64,000 bases of DNA from Corallococcus sp. AS-1-6. GTDB lineage: Bacteria; Myxococcota; Myxococcia; Myxococcales; Myxococcaceae. Under the pieces are notes generated by a model that worked only from the letters and a program-made list of their open reading frames with translations, did no database searches and had not been told where the DNA came from. Positions 1 to 10,700 of this stretch are shown one piece after another (the stretch's first letter is position 1; the number at the start of each line of letters is the position of its first letter). A program made the translations under genes and the position numbers. The DNA is taken from positions 310,001 through 374,000 of the forward strand of contig NZ_JAIQDE010000001.1 of NCBI RefSeq assembly GCF_020037015.1. Direction: 5' to 3'.

Positions 1-1610
<1,610 letters not shown>

Positions 1611-1618
<8 letters not shown>

Positions 1619-1901
1619 GCGCCCGTCATCCTCCCGGCGTGGGGATGCCCGCGAACGCACGCGCAAGGAGCTCCTCCGTTTCCAGCGGCGGCAGTCCGGC
1701 GGGTGGTCCTGGCGGGCGCTCGCGCTCATCGGGAGCGTCGGGTGGCCCATCGTCCTCCTGGCCACGGGAGGCGCGCTCCTCGGCCGGTATCTCGACGTCC
1801 GGTTCGGCACGGGCGTGCACCTCACGCTGCTGCTGCTGACGCTGGGCACCCTCGCGGGAAGTCTCATGGCGTATCGGACCGTGAGGGAGACGCGGACATG
1901 A
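1611..1901 (+). CDS. atpQ: AtpQ, AtpI/AtpZ-like small membrane protein of the N-ATPase
   Basis: Protein of 96 residues with a basic N-terminus and two predicted membrane helices (about residues 38-58 and 68-88). Between them is the family signature Gly-x-x-Leu-Gly-x-x-Leu-Asp followed by Phe-Gly-Thr, typical of AtpZ/AtpI-type proteins. N-ATPase operons carry this gene third, before atpR. A role in c-ring assembly or ion supply is inferred from AtpI proteins; no catalytic residues are expected. It overlaps atpC upstream by 8 bases and atpR downstream by 4 bases. Confidence 0.85.
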
Positions 1902-2131
1902 ACGGCTGGTTCTTCGCGCTCCTGGGGGCCCTGGTCGGCGCGGTGCAAGCCGGACTGCTCGCGCGCACGGTGGGCACCCATCCCCAGCCCGCGTTGACGC
2001 TGCTGCGCCTCGTGCTCGTCGGTGGGGTCCTCTTGCTGTCGGCCCTCGCCGGCCACCTGGTCGCCGGGGCCGCGGGGTGGCTCACCGGCTTCGCCGTGGC
2101 GGGGACGCGGGCGCACCGGAGGCTCCGATGA
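1898..2131 (+). CDS. atpR: N-ATPase subunit AtpR
   Basis: Small hydrophobic protein of 77 residues with about three membrane segments and an Arg-rich C-terminus. Its position between atpQ and atpB and its size identify it as AtpR, a membrane protein found only in N-ATPase operons. A role with the c-ring or with ion access has been proposed for the family. The ATG start at 1898 overlaps the atpQ stop codon (ATGA) and its own stop overlaps the atpB start. A longer open frame extends upstream but lies within atpQ and was not used. It is a little shorter than many family members. Confidence 0.8.
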   Translation: MNGWFFALLGALVGAVQAGLLARTVGTHPQPALTLLRLVLVGGVLLLSALAGHLVAGAAGWLTGFAVAGTRAHRRLR

Positions 2132-2802
2132 ACGCGCCGGTCTTCTCAGAGCAGGTGCTCTTCTGGCTCGGCCCCGTGCCCGTCACGCGCACCATGGTGA
2201 CCAGCGCGGTGACCAGCTTGTTGCTCGTCGCGCTCGGTGCCTCCTTGGGCTGGGCCGTCGTGCGAAAGCCCTCCGGCCGGTGGGCCGCCGCGGGGAGGCT
2301 GACGTTCAGGTTCCTCCAGGACCTGGTCACCGAGGCCGTGGGCCGCCGCTCTCCCGGGCTGGAGGTCTTCGCGGGCAGCCTCTTCCTGTTCATCTCCGGC
2401 GCGGCCCTCCTGGGCCAGCTCCCCGGCATCCAGGCCCCCACGGCCAACCTCGCCGCGACGAGCGCCCTGGCCGTGGTGGTGTTCCTCGCGGTGCCGGTCG
2501 CGGGCATCCGTGCCCGCGGAGCGCTGGGCTACGTGAAGCACTACTTCCAGCCCAATCCGCTGCTCTTCCCGCTGCAGCTCATCAGCGAGCTGTCACGGAC
2601 GCTGGCGCTCGCGCTGCGCCTCTTCGGCAACATGATGAGCGGGCACCTCATCGTGGCGCTCATCGTCGCGCTCGTCGGGCTCCTGGTGCCGGTGCCGCTC
2701 ATGGCGCTCGACCTGCTGATCGGCCTGCTCCAGGCCTACATCTTCACGATTCTCACGAGCGTCTATGTGGGCGCCGCGATCCGCATCGGCGAGGGAGGCT
2801 GA
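2128..2802 (+). CDS. atpB: N-ATPase subunit a
   Basis: Protein of 224 residues with five to six membrane helices: the stator channel subunit of Fo that carries ions to and from the c-ring. The key helix is clear, with the stretch LALALRLFGNMMSGH containing the essential arginine that faces the c-ring carboxylate. The ATG at 2128 overlaps the atpR stop and fits the family length; an in-frame start at 2077 would lie inside atpR and was rejected. Only 2 bases separate its stop from the atpE start. Confidence 0.93.
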   Translation: MNAPVFSEQVLFWLGPVPVTRTMVTSAVTSLLLVALGASLGWAVVRKPSGRWAAAGRLTFRFLQDLVTEAVGRRSPGLEVFAGSLFLFISGAALLGQLPGIQAPTANLAATSALAVVVFLAVPVAGIRARGALGYVKHYFQPNPLLFPLQLISELSRTLALALRLFGNMMSGHLIVALIVALVGLLVPVPLMALDLLIGLLQAYIFTILTSVYVGAAIRIGEGG

Positions 2803-2804
2803 GC

Positions 2805-3065
2805 ATGAACGAGCATACGGTCCTGGCGCTGGGGTCCATCATCACGGCGGGGCTGACGATGGCGCTGGGGGCTGTGGGGGCCGCGTATGGAGAGAGCCGC
2901 ATCGGCGCCGCCAGCATGGAGGCCCTGGCCCGGCAGCCCGACGAGGCGGGCGCCATCACCCGCAACGAGTTCGTGGCCCTGGCGATGGTGGAGTCCACCG
3001 CCATCTTCTGTCTCGTCATCGCGCTGGTGCTGCTCTTCGCCAATCCCTTCGTGGCCGCGAGGTGA
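2805..3065 (+). CDS. atpE: N-ATPase subunit c with two carboxylates
   Basis: Rotor-ring subunit of 86 residues: a two-helix hairpin with the polar loop ALARQP. Helix 2 carries the ion-binding Glu63 followed by Ser64 and Thr65 (motif MVEST). Aligning on the ARQP loop puts Glu30 where the Na+ enzyme of Ilyobacter tartaricus has Gln32, so there is a carboxylate on both helices. The residue at the position of its Tyr70 is Phe68. Two carboxylates are known in N-ATPase c-rings such as that of Burkholderia pseudomallei. Whether this ring carries H+ or Na+ cannot be settled from sequence. Confidence 0.94.
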   Translation: MNEHTVLALGSIITAGLTMALGAVGAAYGESRIGAASMEALARQPDEAGAITRNEFVALAMVESTAIFCLVIALVLLFANPFVAAR

Positions 3066-3071
3066 CGTGCC

Positions 3072-3806
3072 TTGTCGCCCTCGCTCGCCAACTTCCTCTT
3101 CGAGACGGTGAACTTCCTGCTGCTCGCCGTGGCGTTGGGGTGGCTCCTCTTCAAGCCGGTGCGGCGCGCGCTCGACGCCGAGCGCGAGCGGCACGCCCGG
3201 ACGGAGGAGGAGGCCCGGCGTCTGCGGGAGGAGGCGGAGGCGCTGGCGCGCGCGTCTCGCGAGGCACGGGACGCGGCAGGACGCGAGGGCGACGCGCGGC
3301 GCAGGGAACTCCTCGCCTCGGCCCGGCAGGAGGCGGCACGCGTCATCGAGGCGGCGCGGGTGACCCAGGCCGCCGACAGGCAGCGGTTGGCGCAGGAGCT
3401 GTCGGCCTGGCGCGAGTCCCAGGCGGCGGAGCTGTCGGAGACGGTGGGGCGCATCACGGCCGAGTCCGTCCGCTCGCTCCTGGGCGCGCTCGATGGCCCG
3501 TCGCTCGACCTCGCGCTCATCCGGGCCGCGCGCGCCGAGCTGGACTCGGTGCCGGCGGAGGCCCGCGGCGCCGCGCTGGTGGAGTGCGCACGGCCTCTCG
3601 ACGCGGAGGCTCGTGCGCTGCTCGCGGGCGTGCTGGGGGACGGGCTGAAGGCTCGCGTCGTCGGTGAGCTGGGGGCCGGGGTGCGGGTGACGACGCCGGC
3701 CGGGCAGGTCGACGCCACCGCGCTCTCCGTGGCCCGGCAGGCGGCCCTCGCCGTGAAGCGTTCGATGGACGGCGCACGGGCGGGCGCGGGAGGACAGGAT
3801 GGCTGA
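3072..3806 (+). CDS. atpF: N-ATPase subunit b with delta-like C-terminal region
   Basis: Protein of 244 residues, much longer than an ordinary b subunit (about 160). It has one N-terminal membrane helix (residues 10-28), a long charged coiled coil (about 35-120), and a C-terminal region (about 140-240) resembling the end of subunit delta, including a G-V-R-V turn and a D-A-T-x-L-S stretch. N-ATPase operons lack a separate delta gene, so this region probably supplies delta function as the peripheral stalk. The start is TTG at 3072, because no in-frame ATG or GTG fits before the membrane helix. The stop overlaps atpA by 8 bases. Confidence 0.85.
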   Translation: MSPSLANFLFETVNFLLLAVALGWLLFKPVRRALDAERERHARTEEEARRLREEAEALARASREARDAAGREGDARRRELLASARQEAARVIEAARVTQAADRQRLAQELSAWRESQAAELSETVGRITAESVRSLLGALDGPSLDLALIRAARAELDSVPAEARGAALVECARPLDAEARALLAGVLGDGLKARVVGELGAGVRVTTPAGQVDATALSVARQAALAVKRSMDGARAGAGGQDG

Positions 3807-5292
3807 CGCGGCGCTGACGCGGCGCCTGGCCCAGGCGGGGGACCTCGGGTTGAGGAGGGCCGTCCAGCTTCGCGGGGCGGTCGTCGAGGCCGGGGACGGC
3901 GTGGCGCGGGTGGTGGGGCTGCCGGACTGCGGCGCGGAGGAGCTGGTGACCTTCGACTCGGGAGCGCTCGGCATGGCCTACGAGCTGGCGCCCGCGCACG
4001 TGGGCGTCGTGCTCCTGGATGGTGCCTCGCGGGTGCGCCCCGGTGATGGCGCGCACGCCCTGGGGCGGCTGCCCGCGCTGCCCGTGGGACGCGAGCTGCT
4101 GGGACGGGTCGTCGACCCGCTGGGGCGTCCCCTGGATGACCGGCCCGCGCCGAGGGGACGGCCCCGGCCCGTCTTCCTCGCCGCGCCGGAGCTCACGGCG
4201 CGCGCCCCGGTGCACGCGCCGCTGCTGACGGGGGTGATGGCCATCGACTCGGCCATCCCCATTGGCAGGGGACAGCGGCAGCTCATCGTCGGGGACCGGA
4301 ACGTCGGCAAGACGGCGCTCGCGCTGGACATCGTCGCGGCCCAGGTCGCGGCCCACGCCCCGTGCGTCTACGTCGCCGTTGGACAGGCCAGCTCCCGCGT
4401 CCAGAGCGTGCGTGAGCATCTCGAGAAGCGCGGGGTGCTCTCGGGGACGGTGGTGATCGCGGCGGACGCGGGTGACCCTCCGGGACTCCAGTACCTCGCG
4501 CCCTACGCCGGCGCCACGGCCGCCGAGTTCTTCCGCGACGAAGGGGAGGGCGCGCTCGTCGTCTTCGACGACCTGACGAAGCACGCGGATGCCTACCGTG
4601 AGCTGGCACTGCTCCTGGGCAGGCCCCCGGGCCGCGAGGCCTTCCCCGGGGACATCTTCTACATCCATGCCCAACTGCTCGAACGGGCGACCGCGCTGAC
4701 GGAGGCGCTGGGCGGCGGCTCCCTCACCGCCTTCCCCATCGTGGAGACCACCGACAGCGACATCTCCGCGTACATCCCCACGAACCTCATCTCCATCACG
4801 GACGGGCAGCTCTACCTGGACACGGCGCTCTTCGAGCGCAACCAGCGTCCGGCCATCGACCTGGGCCGGAGCGTGTCGCGCGTCGGAGGCGCGGCGCAGC
4901 CCGACCCGCTCCGCGCGGCCGCGCGCAACCTGCGCATCGTCGCGTCCCGGTTCGAGGCGCTCGAGGCGCTGACGCGCGTCGGCCTCGACGTGGACCCCGC
5001 GACGCGCACGGCCGTGACGCGGGGGTTCATCCTCCGGGAGTTCCTCCGGCAGCAGCGCTTCACCGTCCGGACGGTGGCGGATCAGGTCATCGCGCTCACC
5101 GCCCTGACCGAGGGCTGGCTGGATGCGCTGCCGCCCGCCCGGGCCGAGGCGGCCGTATGGGCCGCGGCCGAGCACGCCCGCGTGGAAGCGCCGGAGGTCG
5201 TGGAGGCCGCCAACGCGGGACACGCCCAGGCTGGAGACTGGAAGGCGCGTCTGAGGTCCTTCTTCCCGAGGGAGCAGGAGAAGGCGCCGTGA
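3799..5292 (+). CDS. atpA: N-ATPase subunit alpha
   Basis: Protein of 497 residues: the non-catalytic nucleotide-binding subunit of the F1 hexamer. Walker A is GDRNVGKT, a variant of the usual GDRQTGKT. Further landmarks are the P-I-G-R-G-Q-R-x-L-I approach to the P-loop, the F-x-D-D-L-T-K-H Walker B region, and the R-S-V-S-R-V-G-G-x-A-Q element that supplies the arginine finger. It follows atpF with an 8-base overlap, and its last bases contain the GTG start of atpG. The family is certain. Confidence 0.96.
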   Translation: MADAALTRRLAQAGDLGLRRAVQLRGAVVEAGDGVARVVGLPDCGAEELVTFDSGALGMAYELAPAHVGVVLLDGASRVRPGDGAHALGRLPALPVGRELLGRVVDPLGRPLDDRPAPRGRPRPVFLAAPELTARAPVHAPLLTGVMAIDSAIPIGRGQRQLIVGDRNVGKTALALDIVAAQVAAHAPCVYVAVGQASSRVQSVREHLEKRGVLSGTVVIAADAGDPPGLQYLAPYAGATAAEFFRDEGEGALVVFDDLTKHADAYRELALLLGRPPGREAFPGDIFYIHAQLLERATALTEALGGGSLTAFPIVETTDSDISAYIPTNLISITDGQLYLDTALFERNQRPAIDLGRSVSRVGGAAQPDPLRAAARNLRIVASRFEALEALTRVGLDVDPATRTAVTRGFILREFLRQQRFTVRTVADQVIALTALTEGWLDALPPARAEAAVWAAAEHARVEAPEVVEAANAGHAQAGDWKARLRSFFPREQEKAP

Positions 5293-6131
5293 GGAGCGAG
5301 GTCGAAGGACGGCGGCGCTTGCAGTCCCTCGAAGCGCTTGGGGAGGCGGTGCGCGCGATGAAGAGCCTCTCCGCCCATCACTTCCGGGAAGCGCGCAGGG
5401 CGGTGGAGCCCGCGCGTGCCTACCAGCGCGGCGTCGAGCATCTGCTGCGAGGGGTCGCGGCTCCGTTCACGGGAGGCCCCGGAGGCGCGGGGCTGCTCGT
5501 CATCGGCGCCGAGCTGGGCCTCTGCGGCAGCTACAACGCCCAGGTGGCCGCCGAGGCCACGGCGCGGCGCGCGGTGCTGGGGCGCGGGCCCACCCTCTGT
5601 GTCGGGCACCGCGCCGTGTCGTTGCTCCACCGGAGGGGCGTGGCGGTCGAGCGGGCGTACACGGCACCCACCCGCGTCGCCGGCATCACGACGCTCCTGC
5701 TCTCCCTCGCGGAGGACGTGCTGGGGCGCTACGCGGTGGACCGGCTGGCGAGCTTCGACATCGTCTCGAGCCGCTTCGAGGGCGTGGGCCTCGTGCGGCC
5801 GGTGAGCACCCGCCTCCTGCCTTTCGAGGGGAGCGCCGCGGAGGCGACGAACGGCGTGCGCTACGTGGGCCAGGACGCCTTCGCCTTCGCCGCGACCCGG
5901 GAGTTCCTCTACATCACGCTCCATGACCTGTTGCTGGACGCGCTCGCCTCGGAGCACGGCGCACGGCTGTTCGCGACGCAGTCCGCGGAGAGGTGGCTCG
6001 ATGAACAGGCGACCCGCTTGCGCCGCCGCCTCGCGGCCACCCGGCGCGAGGCCAGCACCCAGGAGGTGATGGAGATCGCCGCGGGGGCGCGCGCGCGAGC
6101 GGCGGAGGCCACGCACCCGGACGGAGCTTGA
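5289..6131 (+). CDS. atpG: N-ATPase subunit gamma
   Basis: Protein of 280 residues forming the rotating central shaft. The N-terminal helix contains the A-M-K-S-L stretch matching the AMKMVA motif of gamma, the middle has GLCGSYN (gamma signature), and the C-terminal helix has S-E-H-G-A-R-L-F-A-T-Q-S-A near the expected position. The start is GTG at 5289, overlapping the atpA stop (GTGA); longer upstream starts would lie in atpA. It is the last gene of the ATPase operon and converges with a minus-strand gene only 7 bases away, with no obvious terminator between them. Confidence 0.93.
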   Translation: MRSEVEGRRRLQSLEALGEAVRAMKSLSAHHFREARRAVEPARAYQRGVEHLLRGVAAPFTGGPGGAGLLVIGAELGLCGSYNAQVAAEATARRAVLGRGPTLCVGHRAVSLLHRRGVAVERAYTAPTRVAGITTLLLSLAEDVLGRYAVDRLASFDIVSSRFEGVGLVRPVSTRLLPFEGSAAEATNGVRYVGQDAFAFAATREFLYITLHDLLLDALASEHGARLFATQSAERWLDEQATRLRRRLAATRREASTQEVMEIAAGARARAAEATHPDGA

Positions 6132-6138
6132 AGCGGGC

Positions 6139-6576
6139 TCACGTCCCCGTGGGCGGCGCCTGCCGTTTCAGCTCGCGCGCGGGAATCCCCGCCACGGTGG
6201 CTCCCGGCGCCACGTCCTCCATCACGATGGCGTTGGCGCCAATCTTCGCGCCGTCGCCAATCACCACCGGGCCCAGCACCTGCGCCCCCACGCCGATGAA
6301 GACGTCGCGGCCCACGCGCGGCACGCCGACGACGCCGGGCAGGGGCTCCAGGCTCACGTTCTGGGAGATGAAGCTCTTCTCTCCAATCTCCACGCCCGGC
6401 GCGATGATGACGCCGATGCCTCCGTAGCCCAGCTCCACCGAGGGGTGCAGCGTGGCCTTCCGGTCCACGTGGCTGTTGTGGATGCGGTCGCCCACCGTGG
6501 CCACCACGCTCGCGAGCCTCGGGAGCGCCTGGAGCCGCTTCGCGGCCCGGTAGAACGTCAGCGCCGTCGGACCCAT
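6139..6576 (-). CDS. Left-handed beta-helix acyltransferase (serine O-acetyltransferase-like)
   Basis: Protein of 145 residues made almost entirely of hexapeptide repeats (isoleucine-, valine- or alanine-rich every sixth residue, with PGV, IGDGAKIGANAIV and ATVAGIPAR elements) typical of the trimeric acetyltransferase beta-helix. The C-terminus resembles CysE-type serine acetyltransferases, but the long N-terminal helical domain of CysE and its His-rich catalytic segment are absent, so the acceptor is unknown. It overlaps the upstream GNAT gene by 19 bases and is the last gene of the minus-strand CapB/CapC operon. The start at 6576 was chosen because it begins just before the first repeat. 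It may O-acetylate a polymer or precursor. Confidence 0.75.
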   Translation of the reverse strand: MGPTALTFYRAAKRLQALPRLASVVATVGDRIHNSHVDRKATLHPSVELGYGGIGVIIAPGVEIGEKSFISQNVSLEPLPGVVGVPRVGRDVFIGVGAQVLGPVVIGDGAKIGANAIVMEDVAPGATVAGIPARELKRQAPPTGT

Positions 6577-7751
6577 CTGCCCACCATCCTTTTCGCCACC
6601 GGCGCCCAGCGGAACTTGGACCGGTGCAAGGTCTGTCCCATCCAGGTGTCCCGGTAGATGAACAACCAGTGGTGTTGCCGGACCTGCTTCGTCCACTCGC
6701 GCTTGTAGGGGGCGTCGTCCCCCAACAGGTCCAGCTCTCCCAGTCCCCTTCCAATGCAGTCCTGGATCAGCTCCTCCGTCAGCAGGTGCCCCGGGCTGAC
6801 CTCCGCCAACGACTCGTCGTAGCCCGGCTTCATCGCCAGATAGCGGCCGGCGTATTCCAGCCCGTACTGGAACGCGATGGGGCGCGAGTCCAGCCTCAGG
6901 AAATACAGCCCCAGCCAGCCGCGCTCCGCCGCCGTGCGCGCGAGCCCCGTGTAGAAGTCCCGGCGGTGCCGCGCCTGCGCGATGGCCGTGCCCTCCCGCG
7001 CCTTCCAGCCGCTCCGCTCCAGCGCGAAGGCCTCCTCCAGCTTCCCGTCCAGGCCCTCCACGCCGGACACGCGCTCCACCTCCACGCGGCCCTTCTCCTC
7101 CAGGCGCCTGCGCCTTCGCCGCAGCGGCTTCGCGTTGCTCCGGCCCTTCGTCCACGCCGCCACCGTGGAGGGCAACATCAGGTAGGGCGAGCGCGCGCTC
7201 GGCCACGCGCCGCAGGGCATCCCCGCGCCCCTCGCCGCCTGGAGCAGCTCCCAGGCCGCGCCGCCCTCCGGCACGTCCGACAGCCGGAGCACCTCCCAGC
7301 TCGGGTCACCCAGCAGATGCGACAGGAAGGCCACCGCGGCGCGCCGGGGCTCGTCCGCCACCAGGTCGAAGCGGCACGAGTGCTTGTTCGTCAGCGACGA
7401 CAACTGCCGCACCGGCACGCCGTACTGGTGGCCCTGCTCCTCCTGGAGCGCCAGCACCGCCACCAGCATGCCCAGCGCGTTCCTCGCCGTGAGGATGCGC
7501 AGGGCCGCGCCGGGCGCGAAGCTCGCCACCCAGCAGCGCACGAACTCGTGCCGGTGGAACACCTGGTCGTCCGCGCGCTTCACCAGCGCGTTCCACTCCA
7601 CCTCCAATGCAGCGAAGGCCGCGAGACTCCGGACCTCCTCCACGCACAGGGGCTCCACGCGCCCGCGCGGCAGGGGCTCCACCGCGCCGAGGCGGGGGAG
7701 GGAAGGGACGCGCTCCCCGAGCATCGCGTCCGTGATGGGGCTCTCCTCCAT
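6558..7751 (-). CDS. GNAT-fold N-acyltransferase, CelD/BcsL-like (FemAB superfamily)
   Basis: Protein of 397 residues with the double-GNAT layout seen in CelD/BcsL and FemAB-like enzymes: an N-terminal half (about 40-190) and a C-terminal half (about 230-370) containing a basic helix with consecutive arginines, an F-Y-x-x-L-A segment, and the G-L-x-E-L-D-L-L-G-D strand near the acyl-CoA site. Such proteins transfer acyl or aminoacyl groups and often sit in exopolymer clusters. The start at 7751 was preferred because AGGAG lies 8 bases upstream; 7757 is also possible. It lies 35 bases after the CapB-like gene and overlaps the beta-helix transferase, suggesting joint modification of the polymer. 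The substrate is unknown. Confidence 0.75.
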   Translation of the reverse strand: MEESPITDAMLGERVPSLPRLGAVEPLPRGRVEPLCVEEVRSLAAFAALEVEWNALVKRADDQVFHRHEFVRCWVASFAPGAALRILTARNALGMLVAVLALQEEQGHQYGVPVRQLSSLTNKHSCRFDLVADEPRRAAVAFLSHLLGDPSWEVLRLSDVPEGGAAWELLQAARGAGMPCGAWPSARSPYLMLPSTVAAWTKGRSNAKPLRRRRRRLEEKGRVEVERVSGVEGLDGKLEEAFALERSGWKAREGTAIAQARHRRDFYTGLARTAAERGWLGLYFLRLDSRPIAFQYGLEYAGRYLAMKPGYDESLAEVSPGHLLTEELIQDCIGRGLGELDLLGDDAPYKREWTKQVRQHHWLFIYRDTWMGQTLHRSKFRWAPVAKRMVGRWVRRR

Positions 7752-7786
7752 GAACATCGCTCCTCGGGTGTCTCGCTCGGGGGGAC

Positions 7787-10700
7787 TCAGGACAGCGGCT
7801 CGCCTGCGTCATCCGCCGCTTCTGGGCCCAGCACGTCCGGTCCCTGTTTCTTCAGCGGCTCGTCACGCAGCAGCACGGGTCCGTCGAGCTTCGCCAGCGC
7901 GTTGGTGTCCAGGGGGACGTGATGCACCTGCACCGGGACCTTGGCGCCGGGGCGCTCCACCGTCGTCTTGAACACCACCTCCGCGGGGGCCGGCATGGCG
8001 GGCGTGGGCGCCTCCACCACCGGCGCCAGCTTCGGCTGCTTCTTGAGGCCGCGGAAGAGCCAGCCGCCCTTCTGGCGCTCGTACAGCTTGCGCGTCTCCA
8101 CCGCCGCGCGCGCATGCGACACGCGGCCCGTCTCCAGGTCCTCCAGCAACATCTCGCTCAACCGGCGGCGCGTCACGCTGTCCAGGTAGTCGAAGACCTT
8201 CTCCAGCTTGCGCACCACCACCTGCGTGGCCCCGCCCGCCGCGGTGTGCGTCAGCGCCGAAAGCTTCAGCTCATGCCGAGCCCTCGCGCGCTCCGCCAGC
8301 TTGCGCAGCCGGTCCGCTTCGTCCGGCGACGCGGCCTTGCCGACGAGCCCCGGCAGCACCGTGCGCGCCAGGCCCGCGTCGACGAAGCCCGAGTCGTCGA
8401 ACGTCTCCAGCGACTCCAGCGCCCGCCGCCGCGCCTCCACCGACGTGCCCTCCAGCGCCTTCAGCGCCGTCGTCACCCGGTCCAGCGCCATCCAGCGGTA
8501 CACCCAGTCCAGGCCCGTGCCCTTGATGTTCTGCGCGCCCATGATGCTCACCTGCATCCCGGGCGCAACCGCGCGGGCGCACGCGTCCACCACCTGGTCG
8601 CCCGTCGCCTGCGAGTCGGACACCGGCACCAACTGCTCCAGCATCATGGCCCGGTACGCGTCGCGGAACTTCGCGTGGAACGCCTTCACGCGGCCCTGCG
8701 CGTCCGCCTCGCCCCGGGGCAGGAGCGCCTTCAGCCGCGCGTGCACCGCCATGCGCGCCAGCAGGTACAGCGCGTGCTCGCGCACCTCGTCCTTCGTCGC
8801 GGCCGTGAGCACCTCCGGCAGGGGCTGCGGTTGCACGCGCGTCGCCGGAGACAGCGCCTCGTCGATGAGCGGGCCCACCTCGCGCTCCAGCGCGCGGCGC
8901 ACCTTCTCCACGCCCACCTCGTCGTCTCCGCCCTCCAGCGCCTTCTCCACCGCCGCCGTCAGGGCCAGCGTGGGCGTCGCATGGAGCCCGGCGCCGGCCG
9001 CGTACCGCTCCAGCCGGTCCAGGAACGTGGCCGTCGTGGGACGCGGCACCTTCAGCTTCGCCAGCTCCTTCGCGAGCCGCGCCTCCGCGCGGGCCTGTCC
9101 CTCGGGGCTCGCCACCTCCTCCGCGGCGACGACCTCCGTGCTCGACAGGTGCCGGTCCAACGCGTCACGCACGTACTTCTGGAGGCCCTCCAGGTTCGTG
9201 CCGATGAGCACGTGCCGGTCCGCGGGCGCGTCCTCCACCATGATGCGCGCGAACACCTCCGAGCGCGACACGCGGTCCCAGCGGTTGTTGATGACCGTGA
9301 TGACCGCGCGCTCCGGGTTCGCGTCCGGGGCCACGTCCCCCAGGCCCGTGCGGATCCAGTTGTTCATGAAGCCCGTGCGCTCGTTCGCCGAGTGCCCGTT
9401 GATGAACTGGAGCTGCCGCCCGCGCACCTTCGCCGCCGGGAAGACCTTCAGCACGCCAATCTCGGGCTGCACGTGCTCGGCCATCAGCGCCAGCGCGTAC
9501 GGCCTCGACACGCCGAGCTGCTCCGCCAGCGTCGCCACCAGCGCCATGTTGCGCGGGTGCTCGCGGTAGGGGAACAGGGCGAGGAACTCCTCCGGGATCA
9601 GCTCTGCCTCCCACCACGCGCTGTGCAGCAGCGTGGTGTCCTTCTCCTTCGCCGCCTGCTTGAAGAGGGGGAGGAAGTGGTCCTCCGTCGTCACCACCCG
9701 GCCGCCGTTGGGCATGAAGTTGGTGATGACGGACGCGACGTTGATGCCCGCGGGGCCCTGGATGTCCTCATGGTCCGGATAGGCGTTGGTCAGCGTGGCG
9801 AAGTCGTCCTTCATCCAGTCGTTCTGGAGCAGCTCGACGAAGTTGGGCTGCAGCGCCATGCACTCCCAGAGGAACACCTCCGTGCCCAGGCGCGCGCCCA
9901 GCTCCACCATGTCCTTCTGCTCCCAGATGGTGGCCTTGTCGTAGGGGCGGAAGATGAAGAACTCGGACGGCCCGGCGCCCGGGGCGCTGTGCACGAACAT
10001 CGCCTCCGAGCCCGTCGTCTTCGCGAACACCTCGAAGCCCATGCCGGAGAAGAGCGCCGCCTTCAGGCGCTCCGTGCCGGACTTGCCGCGCGTGCCCCAG
10101 CCGCCGATGACGAGCGGGATCTTCTCCCGGGACTTCCGCACGTTCTGGCGCTTCACGTACGTGTCGCCCAGGAAGATGGAGAAGAGCGCCGCGGTGAAGA
10201 GGCCCAGCGCCGCGATGCCGTTGCCCCCCATGCCGAGGAAGTAGCCCTCGTTCTCCATGATGCGCTCGGTGAGGAGCGCCAGGAACCCGCTCTGCAGGCC
10301 CAGCAGCGCGGGCGTGTGCAGCGTGGACGCCGGCTTCGGCGCGGGCTCCGGCTCGTGGAAGAGCGTGGCGAGCGGAGCGGGGACCTGCTTGTGCTGACCG
10401 TACGGCGTGAAGCGCACCTGGACGCCCAGCTCGCGCTCCACCTGCTCCACGAAGCGGCGGCGCTCGCGGGGCTCCTCGCCTCCCAGCGAGTCCAGCCGCA
10501 GCGACGCGAGCCGCCGGTAGTCCTTGGACACCTTCAGCCGGTTCGTCAGCCGGCGCAGGCGCGAGGCGGGCGGCACCAGCACCGTCTCGCCGTGGCTGCT
10601 GAACAGGTGGACCTTGCCGTCCTTCGACAGCGGCAGGTCCAGCAGGTCATCCACCGTGGGCAGGTGCCGGCCCCAACTGCCCTGGCTCGCCACGTGGACG

